This document shows positions 1 through 8,919 of a DNA stretch of 64,000 nucleotides, piece after piece. Location of the stretch: positions 558,001-622,000 of the forward strand of contig CAYGPZ010000001.1 in NCBI GenBank assembly GCA_964352025.1. Direction: 5' to 3'. A program made the translations under genes and the position numbers. Below the pieces are notes generated by a model, which saw nothing but the letters and a program-made list of their open reading frames with translations, did not search any database and had not been told where the DNA came from. This stretch comes from Hirschia sp964352025. Lineage in GTDB: Bacteria > Pseudomonadota > Alphaproteobacteria > Caulobacterales > Hyphomonadaceae. Numbering within the stretch: position 1 is the first letter of the stretch; each line of letters starts with the position of its first letter.

Positions 1-1
1 A

Positions 2-1198
2 ATGGGTGAGAACGCTGTGCTTGAAGCAGTCGGGCGTTCTGTAGCTCAGGCGCGTGGTTATGTGGATGATGTTGAGTGGTCAGCAGAAGATGCAACACGT
101 ACAGATTTTGACTTCTTGTCGCGCTGTTGTGATTTAGCGATCGCATCAGGTGCGACCACAATCAACATTCCAGACACTGTTGGCTATTCACATCCAGATG
201 AATATCGCGATTTGTTTGAGCGTTTGATCAAGAATGTCAGCAATTCAGATAAAGCAATCTGGTCAACACACTGTCACAATGATTTGGGACTTGCTGTTGC
301 AAACTCATTGGCGGGTGTTGCAGGTGGTGCACGTCAGATTGAATGTACCATTAATGGTTTGGGAGAGCGGGCAGGGAACGCTGCGCTTGAAGAAATTGTC
401 ATGGCGATGCGTGTCCGTAAAGATGCGTATCAATACCAAACAGGTATTGATTCAACCAAGCTTTCGCGTGCTTCTAAGCGTGTTTCTCAGATCACTGGGT
501 TTCCTGTTCAGTACAATAAAGCAATCGTTGGTAAGAATGCATTCGCTCATGAAAGCGGTATCCACCAAGATGGAATGCTTAAGAACAACCAGACTTACGA
601 GATCATGAATCCAGAAGATGTTGGGGTGTCAGCGACATCTCTTGTTTTGGGTAAATTATCTGGTCGTAATGCTTTCCGCGATAAATTGGAAAACCTTGGT
701 TATGAATTAGACCAAGATGCGTTGAATGACGCGTTTAAACGTTTCAAAGATTTGGCTGACAAGAAAAAAGATGTCTTCGATGAAGATATTGTTGCGTTGG
801 TTGATGATCAATTATCGGGTGCTGAAGAACGTATTGCATTGCACAGCTTGAAAGTTGTTGCCGGAACATCTGGACCGCAAGTTGCTGAACTTGAACTAAG
901 TGTTGATGGCGATGTGAAAGCGGTGAGTGCAGAGGGTAATGGTCCTGTGGATGCTGTCTTCAATGGTATTCGTGCAATCGTTCCGCATGAAGCCACGCTT
1001 GAATTATTTCAGGTCCACGCTGTGACGGAGGGGACAGATGCTCAGGCAACTGTTTCTGTGCGTTTAAGTGAGGATGGACTAGTTGCAACTGGTAAGTCAG
1101 CTGATCCAGACACTTTGGTATCTGCGGCAAAGGCTTATATCCACGCGTTCAACAAGCTAGAAATTCGACGCAATAAAAGTCCAAATTCGAATTCCTAA
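2..1198 (+). CDS. leuA: 2-isopropylmalate synthase, 5' end outside window
   Basis: This enzyme condenses acetyl-CoA with 2-oxoisovalerate, the first committed step of leucine biosynthesis. The visible 398 residues start inside the HMGL-like TIM barrel. The metal-binding HCHND motif is at about residues 90-94 of the fragment and a GLGERAGN motif follows. The C-terminal third matches the LeuA dimerisation and leucine-feedback domain. Family members are usually a little over 500 residues, so roughly 110-120 N-terminal residues lie upstream of the window, and the ATG at position 2 is internal. A terminator follows the stop directly. Homocitrate or citramalate synthase are the alternatives, but the complete regulatory domain favours LeuA. 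Confidence 0.93.
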   Translation: MGENAVLEAVGRSVAQARGYVDDVEWSAEDATRTDFDFLSRCCDLAIASGATTINIPDTVGYSHPDEYRDLFERLIKNVSNSDKAIWSTHCHNDLGLAVANSLAGVAGGARQIECTINGLGERAGNAALEEIVMAMRVRKDAYQYQTGIDSTKLSRASKRVSQITGFPVQYNKAIVGKNAFAHESGIHQDGMLKNNQTYEIMNPEDVGVSATSLVLGKLSGRNAFRDKLENLGYELDQDALNDAFKRFKDLADKKKDVFDEDIVALVDDQLSGAEERIALHSLKVVAGTSGPQVAELELSVDGDVKAVSAEGNGPVDAVFNGIRAIVPHEATLELFQVHAVTEGTDAQATVSVRLSEDGLVATGKSADPDTLVSAAKAYIHAFNKLEIRRNKSPNSNS

Positions 1199-1202
1199 AT
1201 TA

Positions 1203-1243
1203 GAAAAAAAAGAGCGCCTGTCATTTCAGGCGCTCTTTTTTTG
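1203..1243. terminator. Bidirectional intrinsic terminator after leuA
   Basis: An A-run, an AGAGCGCCTG / CAGGCGCTCT stem with a six-base loop, and a T-run form a classic terminator. The A-run on one side and T-run on the other let it work on both strands, so it could also end a minus-strand transcript. Confidence 0.9.
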
Positions 1244-1384
1244 TCAGGTTGAGCTGCCAGAGGCAGTCTCAATAGATGCTGGGCTTGATAATTCTTTACA
1301 ATGGATTTTAAGACTACGGTCGCCAGTGCGGGTGATGAAAGCTGAGTTGTCGTGGTGATGGATCACGCTATTACGGCGGGTCAT
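1244..1384 (-). CDS. Possible 46-residue ORF sharing the leuA terminator
   Basis: This short minus-strand ORF begins MTRRNSVIHHHDNS and stops one base outside the bidirectional leuA terminator, the usual layout of convergent genes. It is polar with no membrane segment, and I recognise no family. The weak point is the start: an AGGAA sits directly against the ATG with no proper spacing, and an in-frame stop lies only seven codons upstream. It may be chance. Confidence 0.25.
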   Translation of the reverse strand: MTRRNSVIHHHDNSAFITRTGDRSLKIHCKELSSPASIETASGSST

Positions 1385-1701
1385 TTCCTGAAAAGTACTG
1401 AGACTTTATGAAATTCTCCTATTCGGCGAGTGTACTATTTGTATCAATTGCGGGTGTGGTTTCTCTTTTTTTTGATAGTTAAAGTTGTGAATTGTGGACC
1501 TGTTTTTAATTTGAGATAGAAAATATCGTTAAAATACAGCAAAATAGCCCATAAGGTACAGTGTGTTCCTATATATTTGAATTGCTTGTGATTCATGCTC
1601 TTGCTTTAATTGTTCTGAAACGGCAAACAGGTATAAGGGTGCTGAATTAACTTTAATGGTGGAACGATGAGTTCTACTAAGTACTGAAAGTGGCGTAAGA
1701 T
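1385..1701. other. Intergenic region upstream of mreB
   Basis: I see no convincing gene here. It is AT-rich and must hold the mreB promoter, which I cannot place. A six-codon reading frame (ATG at 1667, stop ending 1687) preceded by GGTGGAACG sits just before mreB and could be a leader peptide or chance. Confidence 0.5.
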
Positions 1702-2742
1702 ATGTTTGGTAAACTTCTTGGCATGATGTCTACAGACATGGCCATTGATTTGGGAACAGCAAATACCCTCGTCTATGTTAAGGGACAGGGCGTTGCGTTA
1801 GATGAGCCTTCTGTGGTGGCTTATGTTACCCAAAATGGACGCAAGGTTGTCCACGCTGTGGGATCAGAAGCCAAGCTGATGCTCGGTAAGACACCATTCG
1901 GGATGGAAGCTATTCGTCCGATGCGCGATGGTGTGATTGCTGATTTCGAAGTTGCAGAAGAAATGATTAAAAGCTTCATCCAGAAAGTGATGAAGAAACG
2001 TTCTTTGATTTCTCCGCTAATTGTTATTTGTGTGCCGACCGGTGCAACACCAGTTGAACGTCGCGCTATTCACCAATCTGCTTTAATGGCTGGTGCGCGT
2101 CAGGTACATTTGATTGATGAGCCAATGGCGGCGGCAATTGGTGCAAACTTACCAATCGATGAGCCATCAGGTTCGATGGTTGTTGATATTGGTGGTGGTA
2201 CAACTGAAGTCGCGGTCATGTCCTTGCGTGGTATTGTATATTCAAGATCTGTCCGTATGGGTGGTGACAAGATGGATGAAGCCATCGTGAACTTCCTGCG
2301 CAGAGAAGAAAACCTCTTAATCGGTGAAGCTTCTGCTGAACGTATCAAGAAAGAAATTGGTACGGCTAAAATACCGGACACTGGCAATGGAATGTCCATT
2401 GATGTTCGGGGGCGTGATTTGATGAATGGTGTGCCTAAGGAAGCTTCAGTCACAGAAGCAATGGTCGCAAAAGCGCTACAAGATCCTGTATCCGAGATTG
2501 TCGAAGCAGTTAAGCAAGCGCTTGAAGCCATGCCACCTGAGTTGGCGGCTGATATTGTCGATAAGGGAATTGTCCTTACCGGTGGTGGTGCATTGCTTCG
2601 TAATTTGGATGTTGTACTGAAAGAACGGACACAATTGCCCGTAACTGTCGCAGATGATCCATTGAAATGTGTGGTAAAAGGGTCTGGAATCGTTCTTGAA
2701 GATTTCGAGAACATGAAAGATATACTTGCGCCAGAAGTCTAG
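1702..2742 (+). CDS. mreB: Rod-shape-determining actin homologue MreB
   Basis: MreB forms ATP-dependent filaments on the inner face of the cytoplasmic membrane and directs side-wall peptidoglycan synthesis. The 346-residue length is standard. The phosphate-binding loop DLGTANT is at residues 16-22, the second phosphate motif DIGGGTTE at 162-169, and the adenosine motif LTGGGALL is near residue 290. The N-terminal MFGKLLGMMS is a plausible membrane-binding segment. It is the first gene of a complete elongasome operon (mreC, mreD, mrdA and rodA follow on the same strand). The ribosome binding site is weak. Confidence 0.97.
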   Translation: MFGKLLGMMSTDMAIDLGTANTLVYVKGQGVALDEPSVVAYVTQNGRKVVHAVGSEAKLMLGKTPFGMEAIRPMRDGVIADFEVAEEMIKSFIQKVMKKRSLISPLIVICVPTGATPVERRAIHQSALMAGARQVHLIDEPMAAAIGANLPIDEPSGSMVVDIGGGTTEVAVMSLRGIVYSRSVRMGGDKMDEAIVNFLRREENLLIGEASAERIKKEIGTAKIPDTGNGMSIDVRGRDLMNGVPKEASVTEAMVAKALQDPVSEIVEAVKQALEAMPPELAADIVDKGIVLTGGGALLRNLDVVLKERTQLPVTVADDPLKCVVKGSGIVLEDFENMKDILAPEV

Positions 2743-2819
2743 TTGACCGACAAAGAAGACTGGTAGATTTTGAACCTCCGGCTTAGAGTGTTCGTGTTGA
2801 GATAAGAGGCAGGGTCAAG

Positions 2820-3761
2820 ATGAGGCATTCGCGACATCAAGTCCGAGCTCCACGCTTTGCAGCACGTGCAGGAATTGTCGGCATGGGTATAGCTCTGCTT
2901 GGCCTGCTCCTCATTCAATCTTCATCAGATGTTAGACGTGCATTGCAACCATCGCGCGCGCGTATGGATGAGATTACGTCCAAGCTTTCTGAAGCAGCTG
3001 ATAAGCATTTAGCGGGTTATACTTGGGTATTTGCAGATAAAGCGTCCAAAGCCCGCATACGCGAGCTTGAAAGTGAAGTTGTTGCGTTAGAGAGATGGCG
3101 TGAGGCCTCTCGGTCTATGGCCCAGCGCATGGTTGAATATGAGAATAAGCTAGATCTAATGGGTGAGCCGCAAATTGGTGGTGTGACGGCGCGTGTCGTC
3201 GCTGAATCCAATGGTCCTTTTACACATACGCGTATTGCCAATGCAGGCGCTGTGCATGGGGTGTTTGAAGGTTTTGCTGCGGTGAATGAACATGGTCTCC
3301 TTGGGCGTGTCATTCGGACTGGACATAGAACATCTCGCATTCTTCTTGTGACGGACTTTAATAGCAGAATTCCGGTTATGGGCCGCACATCTCTAGATCG
3401 CGCATTGCTGGTGGGCGACAAAAATGTTGGGGCAAGAATTTTACACGCTGAAACACCTGATAAAATCGTCGAAGGCGAAGAGTGGGTTACGTCTGGAGAT
3501 GATGGTCTATTCGAACGTGGCCTAAGGGTTGGGTTTGCTCATCGCGATAAAAATGGGTGGCGGCTTGATTTGGCGCTTCAGAGGGAAGCTATTGATTACG
3601 TAAGGCTTTTGCCTCCACCAAGTTTTGTGACGCCTGAAGAATTGGAAGTAAGCGACGGCGTAGAATTAACGCCAAATACCAATGAAACTCTTTCTTCCGT
3701 GACCGGAGATGAAGAGGAATTGGTTGCAGCCAACCAAGCGAACGCTGGAGGGACACCTTGA
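2820..3761 (+). CDS. mreC: Rod-shape-determining protein MreC
   Basis: MreC is a periplasmic bitopic scaffold that links MreB to the penicillin-binding proteins of the elongasome. The 313-residue protein has a basic N-terminus, one membrane segment at about residues 20-37, a helical dimerisation region at about 60-110, and the beta-rich MreC core with the family-typical stretch VNEHGLLGRV near residue 155. The C-terminus is a low-complexity acidic and polar tail. It overlaps mreD by four bases, which implies coupled translation. Confidence 0.95.
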   Translation: MRHSRHQVRAPRFAARAGIVGMGIALLGLLLIQSSSDVRRALQPSRARMDEITSKLSEAADKHLAGYTWVFADKASKARIRELESEVVALERWREASRSMAQRMVEYENKLDLMGEPQIGGVTARVVAESNGPFTHTRIANAGAVHGVFEGFAAVNEHGLLGRVIRTGHRTSRILLVTDFNSRIPVMGRTSLDRALLVGDKNVGARILHAETPDKIVEGEEWVTSGDDGLFERGLRVGFAHRDKNGWRLDLALQREAIDYVRLLPPPSFVTPEELEVSDGVELTPNTNETLSSVTGDEEELVAANQANAGGTP

Positions 3762-4264
3762 GCGCAACCGTTCGTTTTCGCATTTTTCTAGGTGCTGTAT
3801 TAGCGATGATCGTTTGCATGCTTGGGGCAACCCCCGCTCTTCGTCATATGCCGTTTCCTCTCACGGATACTTGGCCGATAGCTGGCTTTTTACTGGCACT
3901 ATCAAGCGCGCGTCTAAAGATGTCGATTACAGCGGCAGTGATGATAGTTCTTGTCGGGCTGGTGCATGACTTTGTGCTTGAAGCGCCTTTGGGAGCTTGG
4001 GCTTTTGCGTGTTTGTGTGCCTATGGAGGTGCGTTGATTGCAAAAGAAACAGTTCGTACCGTATCAGGCACAATGCCGTTAGAGCTTGTATCTGTCATTG
4101 TTGGGGGCGTTACGGGGCTTGTGGCGCTGTCTATTGCAGGAGACATATCGGGCGGTGCGCAAGTTATGGACGCGTCATTGTGGGGTGACCTTATTTTGAC
4201 GTGGGGGTTATATTATCTCGTAAGCCCGATGTTTGCGCCATATGATGAGGCGCTGACATCATGA
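3758..4264 (+). CDS. mreD: Rod-shape-determining membrane protein MreD
   Basis: MreD is a polytopic inner-membrane partner of MreC, here 168 residues with about five hydrophobic segments. The start is a TTG within the TTGA overlap with the mreC stop. A strong GGAGG at 3747-3751 sits seven bases upstream and decides this unusual start. Its end overlaps the mrdA start as ATGA. MreD sequences are poorly conserved, so the call rests on position, size and topology. Confidence 0.88.
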   Translation: MSATVRFRIFLGAVLAMIVCMLGATPALRHMPFPLTDTWPIAGFLLALSSARLKMSITAAVMIVLVGLVHDFVLEAPLGAWAFACLCAYGGALIAKETVRTVSGTMPLELVSVIVGGVTGLVALSIAGDISGGAQVMDASLWGDLILTWGLYYLVSPMFAPYDEALTS

Positions 4265-6228
4265 GTAATGATCGTTTAAAAGATGGAGAGTTTACGCGCC
4301 GGTCACTCGTTGCCGGTGCTGCTGGTGCTGTGTTGTGGACAGGGCTATCCAGCCGTCTTGTCCAACTTCAACTTTTTGAAGGTGAAAATTACGCGGAGTT
4401 AGCAAACGCGAACCGGATAAGGCTTGATCCAGCGCCTGCAAGACGGGGTGTGATCTATGACCGTTTTGGCCAACGGCTGGCTTCCAATAAACGAAATTTC
4501 TATGTTCTGATTGTGCCGGAAGAAACAAGCAATTTAGAACAAACACTGCTCCACTTGGGTCGGTATATTCCCATCTCACGTACAAAGCACAGGCGCATCT
4601 TGTTGCAGGCACGCCAACAGGCGAAGTTTGTGCCCATACCAGTGGTGGACGACCTTAGCTGGCAAGAGTTTTCCCGTATAAACGTGCACGCACCTGAATT
4701 TAAAGGTGTTTATGCTGAAGTAGGTGAATTGAGATCTTACCCTAAAGGGGCGGCATTCGCGCACACAATTGGGTATGTTGCGCGGCCAAATCGCGAAGAG
4801 CTAGACGGGCTTATTGCACAGGAATTAGACCGTCTGCAAATTAGTCCGGATAATATTTCAGGACGCCGACAAGTCCAAAGCCGAATGCAGCGTATTTATC
4901 GCCACCCAGATATGAGGTTGGGGCGCCAAGGTTTAGAGCAATACGCAGAGGAATATTTGCGCGGAACGCCGGGGTTCCAGCGAATTGCTGTGAATGCCGC
5001 TGGACGTATTGTTGATAGACTACCAAGTGATGATGTTGCGCCGCAAAATGGCGGAGATATTGTCCTTAGTTTTGATGCTGAACTTCAAAAATCGGCCATT
5101 GCACGTTTTGGTGATGAAAGCGGCAGTGCTGTCGTGATGGATATCGAGACAGGCGAAATTCTGGTTATGGCGTCAACGCCAGCTTTTAACCCGAATGACT
5201 TTGTTTCTGGTATTTCGCAAACCAAATACAATGAATTGCTCGGCAATGAGAAGTCACCGCTCTATCACAAAGCATATGATGGATTATATCCGCCAGGTTC
5301 CACATTTAAAATGATTGTTGCAGCGGCAGCATTGGAAGCTGGTGTTGCGACCCCTGAAGATCGGGTCATGTGTCGAGGAAAGACCCGATTTGGTGGCCGT
5401 GATTTCCACTGTTGGAAGCGTGGTGGTCATGGCGTCGTCAATATGAAATCCGCGATTCAAAAATCATGTGATGTTTATTTCTACGATGTCGCACGACGCA
5501 TTGGCGTTCAAGGTATAGCAGATATGGCCCGCAAAATGGGGCTTGGTCATGTCTATCAATTAGGTATGACAGGTGGAAATAAAGGTGTTGTGCCTGATCC
5601 GGCTTGGAAACAAGATTACAAGCAAGAGCCTTGGTATGAAGGTGAAACTTTAAACTATGGTATCGGGCAAGGGTATTTAACGACATCACCATTGCAATTG
5701 GCTGTTATGACAGCGCGCATTGCACGTGAAGATGCTGCGCCGGCTCCAAAAATGTTGATTGGCGGTGCTGTGCCTCCAGATTCTCAAGCGCCGCCCTATG
5801 AACCTATAGATCAAGAAATAGCTGAGCATTTGAGGGCGGGTATGTTTGCGGTGACCTCTGAACCAGGTGGAACTGCGCGTCGTGCTGGAGATGTGGGGAA
5901 TGGACAGAGGCTGGCAGGTAAGACGGGAACGGCTCAGGTTCGTCGAATTACAGCTGCAGAGCGTGCGACGCGTGTTCTAAAGAATGATGAACTACCTTGG
6001 AGAATGCGAGATCACGGTCTGTTTGTGTGTTACGCGCCTGCGGATAACCCAAAATATGTGTGTAGTGTTGTCGTCGATCATGGGGGAGGCTCTAGTGCCG
6101 CTTACCCAATAGCAAGAGACATTATGCAAGCAACGCTTGAGCGCGATCCAATGTCCAAAACGGCCCATAAAGTCGATGCCCCGATTGCTCAGGGTGATGG
6201 GTCAGCTAAAGACAGCGAGGCGATATAG
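4261..6228 (+). CDS. mrdA: Penicillin-binding protein 2 (elongasome transpeptidase)
   Basis: This class B PBP cross-links lateral-wall peptidoglycan in complex with RodA. The 655-residue protein has a membrane anchor at about residues 14-32, a PBP dimer domain with RRGVIYDRFG at 61-70, and a C-terminal transpeptidase domain. The active-site motifs are all present: STFK at 347-350 (nucleophile S347), SCD at 402-404 and KTGTA at 554-558. SxD in place of SxN is typical of PBP2. The start overlaps the mreD stop, and rodA follows two bases after the stop. Confidence 0.96.
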   Translation: MSNDRLKDGEFTRRSLVAGAAGAVLWTGLSSRLVQLQLFEGENYAELANANRIRLDPAPARRGVIYDRFGQRLASNKRNFYVLIVPEETSNLEQTLLHLGRYIPISRTKHRRILLQARQQAKFVPIPVVDDLSWQEFSRINVHAPEFKGVYAEVGELRSYPKGAAFAHTIGYVARPNREELDGLIAQELDRLQISPDNISGRRQVQSRMQRIYRHPDMRLGRQGLEQYAEEYLRGTPGFQRIAVNAAGRIVDRLPSDDVAPQNGGDIVLSFDAELQKSAIARFGDESGSAVVMDIETGEILVMASTPAFNPNDFVSGISQTKYNELLGNEKSPLYHKAYDGLYPPGSTFKMIVAAAALEAGVATPEDRVMCRGKTRFGGRDFHCWKRGGHGVVNMKSAIQKSCDVYFYDVARRIGVQGIADMARKMGLGHVYQLGMTGGNKGVVPDPAWKQDYKQEPWYEGETLNYGIGQGYLTTSPLQLAVMTARIAREDAAPAPKMLIGGAVPPDSQAPPYEPIDQEIAEHLRAGMFAVTSEPGGTARRAGDVGNGQRLAGKTGTAQVRRITAAERATRVLKNDELPWRMRDHGLFVCYAPADNPKYVCSVVVDHGGGSSAAYPIARDIMQATLERDPMSKTAHKVDAPIAQGDGSAKDSEAI

Positions 6229-6230
6229 CA

Positions 6231-7370
6231 ATGCGCATTATCGCCGAAAAACTATCTTTCGTAGATAAACTACGAAACCTGCACTGGTCATTGCTTCTCA
6301 CCTTTATTGCGATTGCAAGTTTTGGAACGGCTGTCCTTGTCTCTGTAACCTTAAAAGACCCAAGCATGGCTGGAATTCCGTGGCAGCACATGTCGCGTTT
6401 TATTGGTGTGCTAATTGTAGTCATCGCTTTAGCGTTAGTGCCTATTCGATTGTGGGCCATGATCGCATATCCACTTTATATTGGTTCGTTATTCTTGCTT
6501 GTTTTAGTAGAATTTTTCGGAACCATGGGTGGGGGAGCGCAGCGTTGGTTGGATATCGGACCAACCCTTATTCAGCCTTCTGAGTTTATGAAGATTGCGA
6601 TTTTGCTGGCACTTGCGCGATATTATCATCAGGCCAGTGAAAACCGAGCACCCACTTTCTGGAATCATTGCATTGGTGTTGTGATTATAATTCTGCCGAC
6701 AATACTTGTTCTTAAGCAGCCAGACCTTGGAACCTCGTTGATGTTGGCAGCGACTGGTGGCGTCGTTATCTTTTTTGCTGGTCTCTCATGGCGCATTATT
6801 ATTGCAGGAGTTATCGGCGTTTTACTCTCGGTCTGGCCTGTCTATGAGTTTGGCCTAAAAGACTATCAGAAAGAACGCGTCTATACCTTTCTCGACCCTT
6901 CGCGTGATCCACTTGGGGCTGGCTATCAGTTACAACAGGCAAAAATTGCGATTGGTTCCGGCGGCCTTCAGGGCAAAGGCTTTATGCAAGGAACTCAATC
7001 ACAGAATAACTATATTCCCGAACAGCATACCGATTTCATTTTCACGATTGTTGCTGAAGAGTTTGGTTTTGTAGGTTCCATGACTCTCCTAACGGCTTGG
7101 GCCGTTGCCTTAATTTTCGGATTATTGATCGCAAACAGGTCGGCGACGACGTTTGGAGCTCTGGCCTCAGCGGGGGTAGTTGCGACGCTCGCTTTCTATG
7201 TTGTGGTCAATATAGGTATGGTTATGGGGTTAATGCCGGTTGTGGGGGTACCTTTGCCGTTGATTTCTCACGGGGGAACAGCAATGATGACCGTGATGTT
7301 AGGATTTTCAGTCCTTTTAATGGTGCACATTCATCGTGATCAAACGATGGTCTTAAAAGGAATTCTTTAG
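6231..7370 (+). CDS. rodA: Peptidoglycan polymerase RodA
   Basis: RodA is the SEDS-family glycosyltransferase that polymerises lipid II for cell elongation together with PBP2. The 379-residue protein is strongly hydrophobic with about ten membrane segments. It carries the SEDS motifs QPDLGTS near residue 163, EQHTDFIF near 264 (containing the conserved catalytic-loop Asp), and a C-terminal PLISHGGT signature. It is the last gene of the mre operon. No good terminator lies in the 93 bases before the next gene. Confidence 0.95.
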   Translation: MRIIAEKLSFVDKLRNLHWSLLLTFIAIASFGTAVLVSVTLKDPSMAGIPWQHMSRFIGVLIVVIALALVPIRLWAMIAYPLYIGSLFLLVLVEFFGTMGGGAQRWLDIGPTLIQPSEFMKIAILLALARYYHQASENRAPTFWNHCIGVVIIILPTILVLKQPDLGTSLMLAATGGVVIFFAGLSWRIIIAGVIGVLLSVWPVYEFGLKDYQKERVYTFLDPSRDPLGAGYQLQQAKIAIGSGGLQGKGFMQGTQSQNNYIPEQHTDFIFTIVAEEFGFVGSMTLLTAWAVALIFGLLIANRSATTFGALASAGVVATLAFYVVVNIGMVMGLMPVVGVPLPLISHGGTAMMTVMLGFSVLLMVHIHRDQTMVLKGIL

Positions 7371-7463
7371 CGCAAATTTAGCAAATAGATTGACGTTCTT
7401 GCTCACTTCTGTGAGATTTGGGGTATAAGAATGCGCGAAACAACTATTATGGAGCAATAATAA

Positions 7464-8864
7464 ATGGTGGGTAGTCCGTCGGGGGATATTGGACGAAAGA
7501 GCGATACTTGGGGATCGCGTTTCGGATTTATAATGGCAGCTGTAGGTTCTTCAGTTGGCCTTGGTAATTTTTGGCGATTTCCGTACACAGCCGGTGAGAA
7601 TGGCGGTAGCGCTTTCATACTCATATATTTGGTATGTGTATTAGCGATCGGATTGCCCATATTAATGGGTGAATTTGCGCTTGGTCGCAAAGCGAAAATG
7701 TCGGCTGTTGAGGGTATTCAATCTCTTGCTCGTCATGCGGGAAAGACTGATAATTGGGGTGTTATTGGGTGGATTGGTGTTTTTGCATCAACATTGATCG
7801 TAACATTTTACATGGTGATTTCGGTCTGGATACTCGCATTTGTGATTCAGTCTTTTAGCGGCGGATTTGGCGGTTTTACGTCTGAAACTTCGAGCGCAAA
7901 CTTTTCAAACACCATTACAAATATATGGCTTCTCATGGGGCTGCTTGCATTATTTATAACTGCAAACGTTGCTGTTGTTGGTCGCGGCGTAAAGGGAGGC
8001 ATCGAAAAAGCTGCTACTATATTGATGCCTGCATTCTTTATCATGTTGTTGGGTGTTGTTGGATTCGCAATGGCAACAGGTGACATGGCTAAGACGATAT
8101 CATTCATCTTGAAGCCGGACTTTTCTCAGGTTGGATTTGGAACTTTATTGGCTGCTCTGGGGCAGGCTTGTTTCTCTCTTGGAATTGGTTCTGTTTTGAT
8201 GATGACGTATGGGTCATATCTTTCAAATGATACGAATATTCCAAAATCATCCTATATTGTCGCTGGAGCGGATACGTTTGTTGCCTTGATCGCCGGATTC
8301 GCGATTTTCCCAATCGTGTTTCAGGCTGGGTTGGATCCAGCGGGTGGACCGGGCTTGTTCTTTGTATCTTTACCTGTTGCGTTTGGCGCAATCCCCGGGG
8401 GAGATATCATTGCGATGGTATTCTTCGCACTGGCATTGTTTGCGGCATTTACGTCTTCTATCTCTTTGTTTGAAGTGTCAGTCTCGTGGATGGAAGAGCG
8501 TCACGGCGTAAACAGAATGGGTGCTGCTATCGGGATCGGCTTCCTTCTATTTGTTGTGGGTGCCGGATATATCTTCTCAACAGAGTATCTTGATTTTGTG
8601 GACTTCTTAACTGGTAAGATCATGCTTCCGCTTGGTGCATTGCTCGTTGCGGTATTTATCGCTTGGGTCCTACCAAAAGGAGAAATGGCTGATCAGATTG
8701 ATAATCCGGGATTACACAAAATCTGGTTTGCATTGCTCAAATGGTTTGTTCCAATCTTCGTTGGAATTATCCTGTTCTTCGGATTCTTTGATGGATTACA
8801 AGATACATATGGCGTGCACTTGCCAGCCTTCCTTGAGCCCTTGCTTGGGAAAAATCCTGAGTAA
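7464..8864 (+). CDS. Sodium-dependent transporter, neurotransmitter:sodium symporter family
   Basis: This is a LeuT-fold secondary transporter that couples sodium influx to uptake of an amino acid or related solute across the inner membrane. The 466-residue protein has about 12 hydrophobic segments and the family signature GLGNFWRFPY near residue 34, which forms the unwound substrate and sodium site of helix 1. A GGAG lies about a dozen bases before the ATG. It is monocistronic, bounded by a strong terminator. The substrate cannot be read from sequence. Confidence 0.9.
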   Translation: MVGSPSGDIGRKSDTWGSRFGFIMAAVGSSVGLGNFWRFPYTAGENGGSAFILIYLVCVLAIGLPILMGEFALGRKAKMSAVEGIQSLARHAGKTDNWGVIGWIGVFASTLIVTFYMVISVWILAFVIQSFSGGFGGFTSETSSANFSNTITNIWLLMGLLALFITANVAVVGRGVKGGIEKAATILMPAFFIMLLGVVGFAMATGDMAKTISFILKPDFSQVGFGTLLAALGQACFSLGIGSVLMMTYGSYLSNDTNIPKSSYIVAGADTFVALIAGFAIFPIVFQAGLDPAGGPGLFFVSLPVAFGAIPGGDIIAMVFFALALFAAFTSSISLFEVSVSWMEERHGVNRMGAAIGIGFLLFVVGAGYIFSTEYLDFVDFLTGKIMLPLGALLVAVFIAWVLPKGEMADQIDNPGLHKIWFALLKWFVPIFVGIILFFGFFDGLQDTYGVHLPAFLEPLLGKNPE

Positions 8865-8878
8865 TTGATAAGAAAAAG

Positions 8879-8913
8879 AAAAGCCGCTTCGTTCGTTCGA
8901 GGCGGCTTTTTTA
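8879..8913. terminator. Bidirectional terminator between convergent genes
   Basis: A stem of AAAAGCCGCTTCG with CGAGGCGGCTTTT (one wobble pair) and a TTCG loop is flanked by A- and T-runs. It serves the symporter on the plus strand and the iminopeptidase on the minus strand. Confidence 0.9.
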
Positions 8914-8919
8914 TTTGGG

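Noticed and set aside
1667..1687. Six-codon leader peptide ahead of mreB
   Set aside because: Too short to tell from chance, with no attenuator hairpins. Mentioned only in the intergenic entry.
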